The notes beneath the pieces are model-generated. The model did not search any database. It had not been told where the DNA came from and worked only from the letters and a program-made list of their open reading frames with translations. Made by a program: the position numbers and the translations under genes. From assembly GCA_044351265.1 (NCBI GenBank), contig JBILGC010000022.1:1-32057 (forward strand): a stretch of DNA of 32,057 nucleotides. The letters are read 5' to 3'. How positions within the stretch are numbered: position 1 is the first letter of the stretch; each line of letters begins with the position of its first letter. Positions 1 through 7,218 of the stretch are shown piece after piece. This DNA is from JAJTFA01 sp044351265 (lineage in GTDB: Bacteria; Bacteroidota; Bacteroidia; UKL13-3).

Positions 1-71
1 GAAATAATCGGATAAATAATCAAAATCCGCTGCTTCAAGTTTTATTATTCAATCATTTAATTATTTAACAC

Positions 72-668
72 ATGCCAAAAGTTAAAGTACCTCGTAAAAG
101 CACAACGGTAGACATGACGGCCATGACAGACGTGGCTTTCCTCCTGCTTACCTTTTTTATGCTTGCTACGAAGTTCAAACCGGACGAGCCTGTTATTGTA
201 GATACCCCCTCTTCCATTTCTGAAATTAAATTGCCCGAGTCGAATGTCATTTTAATAACCATTGATAAAAACGACCGCGTATTTTTTGGTGTAGATGGAC
301 AGCCTACCAGAGAAAAGGTATTGAGAAGCATGGCTGAAAAATATAAGATCTCTTTCACCGAAAAGCAGATTAAGGAATTCTCCCTAATGTCTACTTTCGG
401 GGTGCCTATTGCCCAATTGCCGCAGTTATTGGATATGAAATCAGAAGAAAGGCTCAAGGTAACCCAATCGGGTATTCCTTGCGATTCATTAAACAATGAA
501 CTTTCTGATTGGATATGGCAAACGCGTCTTGCAAATAATGTTGTACGCATTGCTGTAAAAGGTGACAGAGAAACAAACTATCCGGTAGTGAAAAAAGTTA
601 TTGCAACACTACAGGAAAGAAAAGTAAACCGTTTCAACTTTATTACAAGTATGGAACGCCCTGAGTAA
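72..668 (+). CDS. exbD: ExbD/TolR-family proton channel subunit (first copy)
   Basis: This is a subunit of the inner-membrane proton channel (ExbB-ExbD) that energises TonB. A short basic cytoplasmic head is followed by one membrane segment at about residues 17-34, which carries the conserved ExbD aspartate at D20. The rest is periplasmic. At 198 aa it is longer than the usual ExbD of about 140 aa; the extra length lies in the periplasmic part, as is common in Bacteroidota paralogue pairs. A second exbD follows after 27 bases and tonB after that, so this is one operon. The ExbB gene expected upstream is not in the window. Bases 1-71 hold no assignable gene; a frame ending in TAA at 13-15 could be the last codons of an upstream gene, but four codons prove nothing. 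There is no SD before the ATG. Confidence 0.93.
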   Translation: MPKVKVPRKSTTVDMTAMTDVAFLLLTFFMLATKFKPDEPVIVDTPSSISEIKLPESNVILITIDKNDRVFFGVDGQPTREKVLRSMAEKYKISFTEKQIKEFSLMSTFGVPIAQLPQLLDMKSEERLKVTQSGIPCDSLNNELSDWIWQTRLANNVVRIAVKGDRETNYPVVKKVIATLQERKVNRFNFITSMERPE

Positions 669-695
669 TTTAACCTATTAAACGAAAGAAGTAAA

Positions 696-1331
696 ATGGC
701 TGAAATAGAAGGCGGTGGCGGTGGTGGTAAACACAAAGGCGGTAAGAAACGAGGCAAAAAACTTTCTACCAGGGTAGATTTTACCCCAATGGTGGATTTG
801 GGATTCCTCCTCATTACCTTCTTCATGCTCACCACCAGCATGAATAAGCCGCAAACCATGGAAATTAATATGCCTGATAAGGATGTGAAAACCGAGGAAG
901 AAAAAACCAAGGTAAAAGCATCGCAGGCAGTTACACTGCTGCTTACCAAAGATGATAAAGTGGTATATTATTTTATACAACAAAACGGTGAGCCTGGCAC
1001 ACCAATGATTACAGATTACTCTCCGGGTGGCATACGCGCAACCTTAATTAAGGAAAACAAGGCCCGCAACCCAAATATTGACTCAATTGCCATCTATAAG
1101 CAGCAACTCAATATGGGGCAAATAGATGAGCCAACCTACAAAGCGCATGCAAGCCAGATAAAAAGTTTTAAAGATGGGCTTATAGTGGTAATAAAAGCCA
1201 CCGATAAATCCAAATATAAAAACATGATTGACATTTTGGACGAAATGCTGATTTGCAATATTGGTCGCTACGCAGTCGTTGATATCAGTGATATTGAAAT
1301 GGAAATGCTTAAAACCGTTAACCTCGAATAA
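696..1331 (+). CDS. exbD: ExbD/TolR-family proton channel subunit (second copy)
   Basis: This is the second ExbD paralogue of the Ton energising complex. The N-terminus is a Gly/Lys-rich cytoplasmic stretch (residues 5-22) with a run of glycines, followed by a single membrane helix at about 32-48 with the conserved aspartate D34. The periplasmic region is about 160 residues, again longer than the enterobacterial protein. The two ExbD copies differ clearly, so they are not a recent duplication; they may form a heteromeric ExbD pair, which is an inference. The tonB start lies two bases after this stop, which indicates translational coupling. No SD is visible before the ATG. Confidence 0.93.
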   Translation: MAEIEGGGGGGKHKGGKKRGKKLSTRVDFTPMVDLGFLLITFFMLTTSMNKPQTMEINMPDKDVKTEEEKTKVKASQAVTLLLTKDDKVVYYFIQQNGEPGTPMITDYSPGGIRATLIKENKARNPNIDSIAIYKQQLNMGQIDEPTYKAHASQIKSFKDGLIVVIKATDKSKYKNMIDILDEMLICNIGRYAVVDISDIEMEMLKTVNLE

Positions 1332-1333
1332 TT

Positions 1334-2143
1334 ATGGCACTTGGTAAAATAAACATATTTGACGGAAACTGGGTTGATCTGGTTTTTAAAGGCCGTAACC
1401 AAAATTATGGAGCCTATGTGCTTAGAAAAAAGAGTAACGAGTACACCAACAAAGGCGTTCTCTTTGCCATTGTTTTTTTTACACTGGCTATATCAGCGCC
1501 AATGATTGTAAATTATATCAAAGGGCTTGTTCCTAAAGATTTGGAAGATGTGAAAGTTGTTGAAGTAAATACACTGGAAGAACCACCACCGGTTGATAAA
1601 GATCAACCGCCTCCACCTCCGGTAGAGCCACCTCCACCATTAAAATCTACAGTTAAATTTACCCCTCCTGAAATTAAGCCTGATGAAGAGGTTCCGGATG
1701 AGCCACCACCAACACAGGACGATATGAAAGATAAAGATGCTGGCAATAAAACGGTTGAGGGCGACCCTGAAGGTGTGGATGCTAGTTTGCTTGAATCAGG
1801 AGATGGATTGACAGGTGAAGAAGCTACTGAGATTGTAACCTTCGCAGAACAAATGCCTGAATTTCCGGGAGGGCAGGAAGCCATGATGGCGTTCTTAAGT
1901 AAAAATATACAATACCCGCCAATGGCCCGTGAGAATGGCATTGAAGGCCGCGTGGTATTGCAGTTTGTGGTTGATAAAGATGGTAACATTTCTAATATAG
2001 AAATTGTAAAAAAACTAGGCTGGGGACTTGAAGAAGAAGCCACACGAGTAGTTAAAACAATGCCTGCATGGAAACCTGCCAAACAAAATGGCAAGCCCGT
2101 TGTATTACGCATGATTTTACCTATCGTATTTAAGTTGCAGTAA
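1334..2143 (+). CDS. tonB: TonB energy transducer
   Basis: TonB couples the proton-motive force to outer-membrane TonB-dependent receptors. Near the N-terminus is a motif shared by Bacteroidota TonB proteins (GRNQNYGAYVLRK, residues 20-32). One membrane helix follows at about 41-60, then a Pro-rich periplasm-spanning linker at about 83-130 with several PPPP runs. The globular TonB C-terminal domain covers about 172-269 and shows the typical YPPMARENGIEGRV segment and a C-terminal LPIVFKL strand. Its length of 269 aa is normal. It begins two bases after the second exbD, so it belongs to the same transcript. Low-complexity proline codons (CCACCACC) make this the most repetitive DNA of the operon. 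Confidence 0.95.
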   Translation: MALGKINIFDGNWVDLVFKGRNQNYGAYVLRKKSNEYTNKGVLFAIVFFTLAISAPMIVNYIKGLVPKDLEDVKVVEVNTLEEPPPVDKDQPPPPPVEPPPPLKSTVKFTPPEIKPDEEVPDEPPPTQDDMKDKDAGNKTVEGDPEGVDASLLESGDGLTGEEATEIVTFAEQMPEFPGGQEAMMAFLSKNIQYPPMARENGIEGRVVLQFVVDKDGNISNIEIVKKLGWGLEEEATRVVKTMPAWKPAKQNGKPVVLRMILPIVFKLQ

Positions 2144-2149
2144 TGCATT

Positions 2150-2383
2150 TTGAATAAAGAAATCAATAGCGATAAAAAACACCGTAAAATAGCCGGATTA
2201 CTGAAATATTTCAGACTAATCATGGCTATTTTTTATTTTGTAATGGGTGTAAGCATCTTGTTTTTGCCTTTATTTGCAAATATTTCATTAAGCACGCGCT
2301 ATGCACTAGGATTGATGCTTTTGGGATATGGAATTTTCAGATTTTACCGTCAAATTAAAAGTAATGATGAAGAGGCAAATTAA
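2150..2383 (+). CDS. Small two-helix membrane protein in the Ton cluster, function unknown
   Basis: I cannot assign a function to this 77-aa protein. It has a charged, Lys-rich head (residues 1-20), two hydrophobic segments at about 23-43 and 48-65, and a short polar tail. The chosen start is a TTG six bases after the tonB stop. An in-frame ATG at 2222 (residue 25) is the alternative, but it would remove the basic head that should set topology and cut into the first helix. The 3' end overlaps the following lipoprotein gene by 20 bases when that gene starts at 2364, so it is tightly embedded in the operon. A role as a membrane accessory of the Ton complex is only an inference from position. 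Confidence 0.7.
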   Translation: MNKEINSDKKHRKIAGLLKYFRLIMAIFYFVMGVSILFLPLFANISLSTRYALGLMLLGYGIFRFYRQIKSNDEEAN

Positions 2384-3323
2384 CATTTTAATGCTTGCTA
2401 TGGGTATATTGACACTTGCATCATGCGGTGGCAATTCTACGCAAAACAAAGGCGAAGATACCGCCACAAGCGGCACCATAACGGTATCTGCAGATGAAAG
2501 CCTGAAACCAATTATAGAAGCTGAAGAGGCGGTATTTGAATCCATTTACCCCAATGCACATCTTAATATTGTTTATACCAATGAGTATGATGCCATTGAT
2601 ATGGTGATGAAGGACTCGGCAAGGATAGCTATTGTTACCAGAGAAATGCTTCCGGAAGAAAAAGCTGCATTGGATGCGGCAAAAATAACCCCGCGCTACT
2701 CACCTTTTGCCTATGATGCAATTGCGATTATTTTAAATCATGAGAATAAGGATACGGTGTTTACAATTGAACAGGTAAAGCAAATACTTAATGGCACTTA
2801 CACCTCATGGAATCAACTCAATCCAAAATCAACTTTAGGTAAATTGCAGGTAGTATTTGATAGCCCTAAATCAGGAGCAGTTAGACATCTTACGGATTCT
2901 GTTCTTCAAGGCGAAAAACTTGCACCACATTGTTTTGCTGTTCAATCAAACCCCGAAGTAATTGGACATGTGGAGCAAAATAAAAATGCCATAGGAATTA
3001 TTGGTGTAAACTGGATAAGTGATAAGGACGATAGCCTAATGCGTGGTTTTTTATCAAAAATTAAAGTTGCAGAACTAGTTCCCTTATATCCGGATAAGGC
3101 TGAAGCCCGCACCATGAAACCATGGCAGGCCTATATTAGCCTTAAACAATATCCGCTTTGGCGCAAGGTTCAAATACTAAGTAGAGAGGCTCGTGTTGGT
3201 TTAGGCACAGGATTTGCCTCATTCATTGCCAGCGATAAGGGCCAGCGTATTGTGCTTAAGTCGGGCTTGGTTCCGGCTACAGCACCTATTAGAATTATAG
3301 AAGTAAATAACGAAGGATTATAA
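2364..3323 (+). CDS. PstS-like phosphate-type substrate-binding lipoprotein
   Basis: This belongs to the PstS-type periplasmic binding-protein family, whose classical members capture phosphate for the PstCAB importer. The protein (319 aa from this start) opens with a lipoprotein signal whose lipobox is LASC, with the modified cysteine at residue 21. The mature part has PBP-fold features: the TITVSADESLKP start strand, IVTREM and the YDAIAIILN segment. The open frame extends back to 2328, but the ATG at 2364 (or 2367) places the signal peptide correctly, so it is preferred. No pstC, pstA, pstB or phoU is nearby; the gene sits between Ton genes and a TPR gene. Its ligand is therefore uncertain, and a role in sensing or in Ton-dependent uptake is inference. 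Confidence 0.85.
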   Translation: MMKRQINILMLAMGILTLASCGGNSTQNKGEDTATSGTITVSADESLKPIIEAEEAVFESIYPNAHLNIVYTNEYDAIDMVMKDSARIAIVTREMLPEEKAALDAAKITPRYSPFAYDAIAIILNHENKDTVFTIEQVKQILNGTYTSWNQLNPKSTLGKLQVVFDSPKSGAVRHLTDSVLQGEKLAPHCFAVQSNPEVIGHVEQNKNAIGIIGVNWISDKDDSLMRGFLSKIKVAELVPLYPDKAEARTMKPWQAYISLKQYPLWRKVQILSREARVGLGTGFASFIASDKGQRIVLKSGLVPATAPIRIIEVNNEGL

Positions 3324-3329
3324 CAACAC

Positions 3330-4997
3330 ATGATGATTGCCAATTATATGAAAAGAAGAAGCCTATCGGGAGCATTAATACTGCTTACCGGAGTAACGTT
3401 TGCACAAACAGCTGATGATGGAATACGTGCACTTGATTTTGACCGTTACGAATATGCACGTAACGTGTTTACCAATTTAACCCAAACAGAACCAACAAAG
3501 GGCGCCAATTATTTTTACTTAGGCCAGTCATATCTAAATTTATTTAAACCCGATTCTGCTTTATGGGCATATAACACGGGCTTGCAAGCCGAACCCAATA
3601 ATTTTATGAATTATGTTGGTTTGGGTGAGTTGATGTTGGAAGATAACAAAACCAATGAAGCCGCAGGTTATTTTGATAAAGCCCTCTCGTTTAGCAAAGG
3701 CAGAGATGGCAAATCAAAAGACGTAAATGCCTTGAGGCTTGTAGCACAGGCTATGATATCGCCTGAAGAAAACAAAATGATTGATGCGGCACATGGGCAT
3801 ATTACCCGTGCTTTGGAATTGGATAAAAACAATTATGAAGCCATCATTACCGCAGGCGATGTAAGCTTACTTAAAAATCCAGGGCAAGCAGGAGGTGCAG
3901 CTGATTTGTATGAAAGAGCTATTTCATTAAATCCAAAAAATCCTAAAGCATATACCCGAATTTCATATATATGGTTAAGCGTTAAGAATGCAGAGGCTAC
4001 CAATGATGCACTTCAGCGTGCACTGGCTGTTGATGCAAACTATGCTCCAGCTTTAAAGAATTTATCGGAATATTATTACCAAACACGTCAGTTTGCAAAA
4101 GCGAAAGAAACCTATGTGAAGTACTTGGAAAACTCAGAGCCCAGTTTAGGTAACAAGAAACGTTTTGCCAGAATCCTATTCCGAAATAAAGAATATGAGG
4201 AAGCTTTAAATGAAATCAATAGCATCATGCAAGCCGACCAAAGTGATATTTTTCTTTATAGGCTGATGGGTTATAGCTGCTATGAAGTTGCCGAGGCTAA
4301 GAAAGATACAACAAAGTATAAACTGGGACTTGATGCAATGGAAAATTTTCTTGCAAAGGTAAATGAGAGCAAAATTATCATAAGTGACTATGAGTATCTT
4401 GCCAGACTAAATGCAAAAATCATTGGCAATGAGGCAGCTGCTATTAATGCGTTTAACAAAGCAATTTCTATGGAAGGCAGTAAAATTGAAACCATCGTTG
4501 AAGCTGCACAGGTAACGTCTAAACTTAAGAAATACAAGGAGTCAAGCGATTTCTATACCTTATATTTTTCAAAAACAACAAAAAATGACTTACCTAATCT
4601 GGTTCGCTTCGGCATTGTTTGCATGAATTCCAAACAGCTAATAAAAGCTGATTCAATATTTAATAAAATAATTGAGATTAAGCCAGATTATTCAGAGTCT
4701 TACTTTTATAAAGGAAACATCAACTCCACTTTCAGTGAACCGGAGAAATTGCAATTAGCCAAAGAAAGTTATGATATATTCATCTTGTTGGTAGAGGCAA
4801 CTCCTGATAAGTTTAAATCGAAACTGATAACTGCTTATTCATATCTAAGATATTTCTATATCCAAAAAGAAGAAAAGGCCAATATAAAGCTATACAACGA
4901 TAAGATACTGGCGCTTGACGCAGAGAATAAAGAGGCGCTTGATATTAAGAAAGCACTTTCAGCTCCACCACCACCGGCAAAGGGTGGTAAAAAATAG
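3330..4997 (+). CDS. Exported tetratricopeptide-repeat protein
   Basis: This 555-aa protein begins with a signal peptide ending in TFAQ (cleavage around residue 26) and is otherwise built of TPR helices from about residue 30 to 530. Clear repeat units include GANYFYLGQSYLNLFKPDSA, and another near residue 190 of the form AADLYERAISLNPKNPKAY. It ends in a short Pro/Lys-rich tail (PPPPAKGGKK). The start used is the ATG at 3330, seven bases after the lipoprotein stop; the ATG at 3348 gives a more compact signal peptide and is a real alternative. As the last gene of the Ton cluster it is followed directly by a strong terminator. A scaffold role in the periplasm is the likely job, but its partners cannot be read from sequence. 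Confidence 0.85.
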   Translation: MMIANYMKRRSLSGALILLTGVTFAQTADDGIRALDFDRYEYARNVFTNLTQTEPTKGANYFYLGQSYLNLFKPDSALWAYNTGLQAEPNNFMNYVGLGELMLEDNKTNEAAGYFDKALSFSKGRDGKSKDVNALRLVAQAMISPEENKMIDAAHGHITRALELDKNNYEAIITAGDVSLLKNPGQAGGAADLYERAISLNPKNPKAYTRISYIWLSVKNAEATNDALQRALAVDANYAPALKNLSEYYYQTRQFAKAKETYVKYLENSEPSLGNKKRFARILFRNKEYEEALNEINSIMQADQSDIFLYRLMGYSCYEVAEAKKDTTKYKLGLDAMENFLAKVNESKIIISDYEYLARLNAKIIGNEAAAINAFNKAISMEGSKIETIVEAAQVTSKLKKYKESSDFYTLYFSKTTKNDLPNLVRFGIVCMNSKQLIKADSIFNKIIEIKPDYSESYFYKGNINSTFSEPEKLQLAKESYDIFILLVEATPDKFKSKLITAYSYLRYFYIQKEEKANIKLYNDKILALDAENKEALDIKKALSAPPPPAKGGKK

Positions 4998-5001
4998 TAA
5001 T

Positions 5002-5031
5002 AAGGCTGCCCTGAGTGAGGCAGCCTTTTTC
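5002..5031 (+). terminator. Rho-independent terminator of the Ton cluster
   Basis: A nine-pair stem, AAGGCTGCC (5002-5010) with GGCAGCCTT (5019-5027), encloses an eight-base loop and runs into a T-tract. It begins four bases after the TPR gene stop and closes the exbD-tonB transcript before the tRNA gene. Confidence 0.9.
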
Positions 5032-5074
5032 TTTCAGTATAGTACTCGTGCTCTGCTAAGTTGAGCAATTATCG

Positions 5075-5082
5075 TATATTTG
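5075..5082 (+). promoter_or_regulatory. -7 promoter element of the tRNA-Arg gene
   Basis: TATATTTG matches the Bacteroidota -7 consensus TAnnTTTG at every fixed position and ends six bases before the tRNA 5' end. No TTG at the proper -33 distance is visible, so only the -7 part is supported. Confidence 0.55.
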
Positions 5083-5088
5083 TAGCAC

Positions 5089-5160
5089 GGCTTTGTAGTA
5101 CAATGGATAGTACGTGAGTCTCCGGAACTCAAGATCCAGGTTCGATTCCCGGCAAAGCCA
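5089..5160 (+). tRNA. tRNA-Arg (anticodon CCG)
   Basis: The 72-nt cloverleaf folds as follows. The acceptor stem is GGCTTTG with CAAAGCC (7 bp) and discriminator A at 5160. The D-arm is GTAC/GTAC. The anticodon stem is TGAGT/ACTCA around loop CTCCGGA, giving anticodon CCG, which reads CGG (Arg). The T-arm is CCAGG/CCCGG around TTCGATT. The T-stem has one internal A-C mismatch. The 3' CCA is not encoded, as the next bases are CTT. It stands alone between the Ton-cluster terminator and dnaG. The gene for its synthetase, argS, lies about 13 kb downstream. Confidence 0.95.
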
Positions 5161-5191
5161 CTTTTTTACATTTCTTAATCCTTTTTTTTCT

Positions 5192-5199
5192 TACCTTGG
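5192..5199 (+). promoter_or_regulatory. Possible -7 element just before dnaG
   Basis: TACCTTGG matches TAnnTTTG at five of six fixed positions and ends six bases before the dnaG GTG. No -33 TTG is seen; the upstream stretch is T-rich. If it is used, the dnaG mRNA would have almost no leader. Confidence 0.35.
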
Positions 5200-5205
5200 C
5201 ACTCC

Positions 5206-7137
5206 GTGATACCTCAATCTAAAATAGATGAAATTATTGATGCTGCCCGTGTTGAAGAGGTAGTTGGCGATTATGTTTCGTTGAAAAAACGTGGCGCTAA
5301 TTTGCTTGGCCTCTGCCCTTTTCATCAGGAAAAAACGCCTTCATTTACTGTTTCGCCTGCCAAAGGTATTTACAAATGCTTTGGTTGCGGCAAAGCCGGT
5401 AATTCGGTTAATTTCATTATGGAATATGAGCACCTCGATTATATTCCTGCACTTAAGTTTATAGCCGAAAAATATCAGATAGAATGGCCCGAGGTTCAGA
5501 TATCGGATGAGGCATTAGCAGAAGAAAAAAGAAAGCAGCGTGAAAAAGAAAGCCTTCAAATCATCAACAACTTTGCTGAGCAATATTTTGCAGCCAATCT
5601 TCAGCAGGATGAAGAAGGTATAGCCATAGGTCTCTCCTACTTTGAAGAGCGTGGGTTTAGGCCTGAAATTATTGAGAAATTTAAGCTTGGCTATGCAAAA
5701 GACAATTGGGATCATTTTACCCAAACAGCTCTTGCAGCAGGATACAATCAGGAGTTGCTCATTAAATCAGGATTAATCAAACAAAGTGAACAAGGTAAGC
5801 TTTATGACGCTTATCGTGGAAGGGTAATGTTTACCATACATGGCTTAAACGGCAAACCCATTGCATTTGCCGGCAGGTTTCTAAAACCTGATCCAAAAAG
5901 TCCAAAATATGTTAACTCTCCTGAAACAGAACTATACCATAAGAGCAATGAACTTTATGGATTATACTTTGCCCGCAATGCCATAAACAAAGCAGGCTAT
6001 GTTTATTTGGTAGAAGGTTATACAGATGTGATACAAATGCATCAAGCGGGAGTTGAAAATGTGGTGGCCTCTTCGGGTACTTCACTCACCGAAAATCAAA
6101 TCAGACTCCTTAAGCGATTCACAGATAATGTGTGTGTGCTATATGATGGTGATGCTGCAGGTATCAAGGCATCATTACGTGGTATAGATATGTTATTGGA
6201 AGCCGGACTAAACGTTAAAGTAATGCTTTTCCCTGACGGAGAAGATCCGGATAGCTTTTGCAGAAAGCAAGGTCCGCTTGGATTTTCGGCCTATCTGGAT
6301 GAAAACAAACAGGATTTTATACGATTCAAAACATCTCTCCTTTCTGCTGATGCCGGCACTGACCCTATTAAGAATGCAGAACTTATTAAGGAAGTGGTAC
6401 AAAGCATTGCTAAAGTTCCGGATGCATTTAAACGCGCAGGCTTCATTAAAGAAACATCTTTAGCATTAAAGGTTGAAGAACAGCTGCTCATTACTGAAAT
6501 AAACCGCCTGCTCAGAAATAAATTATCACAACAGGCACACACCACAATTCCTGAGCCAGAAGAGCAGCCGCTAAATTACGAGCAGGAAATTAAGCAATTG
6601 ATTGATGTACAAGCGCAGGATTATCAAGAAAAAGATATGGTGCGATTGCTTATTAATTTTGGCCACCTGCCATTTGATGGATATCAGAATGTAGCTCATT
6701 TTATTATTTCTGAAATAGCACAGGATGATATTGAAATTGAAAATCAGTTGGTGCACGAAGTTCTTAATGAAACCCATAAACAGCTGGAGTTAGGTGAACC
6801 TGACGTTAAAAAACTTGTTAATCACATGAATCCCGAGGTGAGCAAGTTTATTGCTGAAATTCTCTCTTTGCAATATGATATTAGTCCGAATTGGGAGCAT
6901 AAGTATGATATTATTATAGATAAACTGGAAGATAAGTATCTCGAAGATATAGAATCAGCTATGAACAGACTGAAACTTAAGAACACCGAGAAACTGATTA
7001 AACTGAATAAAGAAGAAATGCTAAAGGCGGAACAGGAAGATGATATTGAGTTCCTGAATGACTGCATGAAGGTGCACCAGCATTTATTAACACAAAAATC
7101 TAAATTATCAGCTAAGCCCGGAACTGTGATTTTATAG
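5206..7137 (+). CDS. dnaG: DNA primase
   Basis: DnaG synthesises RNA primers at the replication fork and works with the DnaB helicase. The N-terminal CHC2-type zinc domain has ligands C37, H40, C58 and C61 (CPFH ... CFGC). The catalytic core with the TOPRIM fold follows: the VEGYTD motif supplies E270, and the DGD motif supplies D314 and D316. The C-terminal third (about 450-643) is the poorly conserved helicase-interaction region, rich in charged helices here. At 643 aa it is slightly longer than the E. coli enzyme (581 aa). The GTG start at 5206 gives the family-typical beginning MIPQSKIDEI. A -7-like box lies only six bases upstream, so the message may be nearly leaderless. No terminator with a convincing stem is seen after the stop, only a T-run. 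Confidence 0.97.
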   Translation: MIPQSKIDEIIDAARVEEVVGDYVSLKKRGANLLGLCPFHQEKTPSFTVSPAKGIYKCFGCGKAGNSVNFIMEYEHLDYIPALKFIAEKYQIEWPEVQISDEALAEEKRKQREKESLQIINNFAEQYFAANLQQDEEGIAIGLSYFEERGFRPEIIEKFKLGYAKDNWDHFTQTALAAGYNQELLIKSGLIKQSEQGKLYDAYRGRVMFTIHGLNGKPIAFAGRFLKPDPKSPKYVNSPETELYHKSNELYGLYFARNAINKAGYVYLVEGYTDVIQMHQAGVENVVASSGTSLTENQIRLLKRFTDNVCVLYDGDAAGIKASLRGIDMLLEAGLNVKVMLFPDGEDPDSFCRKQGPLGFSAYLDENKQDFIRFKTSLLSADAGTDPIKNAELIKEVVQSIAKVPDAFKRAGFIKETSLALKVEEQLLITEINRLLRNKLSQQAHTTIPEPEEQPLNYEQEIKQLIDVQAQDYQEKDMVRLLINFGHLPFDGYQNVAHFIISEIAQDDIEIENQLVHEVLNETHKQLELGEPDVKKLVNHMNPEVSKFIAEILSLQYDISPNWEHKYDIIIDKLEDKYLEDIESAMNRLKLKNTEKLIKLNKEEMLKAEQEDDIEFLNDCMKVHQHLLTQKSKLSAKPGTVIL

Positions 7138-7187
7138 TTTTTTTTGCATCTAAATAAGGAATAGAAGCTCTATTTATGACTATAAAA

Positions 7188-7214
7188 TTGAATCATGAAA
7201 CTTTCCTATATTTG
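7188..7214 (+). promoter_or_regulatory. ruvB promoter (-33 TTG, -7 TATATTTG)
   Basis: TTG at 7188-7190, a 16-base spacer, then TATATTTG at 7207-7214, a full match to the Bacteroidota -7 element. The ruvB GTG follows only four bases later, so the transcription start should lie at or beside the start codon. Confidence 0.65.
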
Positions 7215-7218
7215 ACCT

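Noticed and set aside
65..550. Minus-strand frame opposite the first exbD
   Set aside because: It overlaps a clear ExbD gene for its whole length, with no promoter or family features.
1603..2223. Long minus-strand frame rich in Gly and Ser opposite tonB
   Set aside because: It is the mirror of the proline-codon linker and TonB C-terminal domain; the plus-strand gene is certain and the minus product resembles nothing.
2328..2363. Upstream extension of the PstS-like gene to 2328
   Set aside because: It would place 12 polar residues before a standard lipoprotein signal; the ATG at 2364 or 2367 fits the signal peptide.
5089..5160. tRNA-Arg as an integration site of a mobile element
   Set aside because: No integrase, no repeated tRNA 3' end and only housekeeping genes on both sides.
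7159..7175. Hairpin AATAGA/TCTATT between dnaG and ruvB as a dnaG terminator
   Set aside because: The stem is short and AT-rich, the loop is three bases, and no T-run follows; chance is likely enough.
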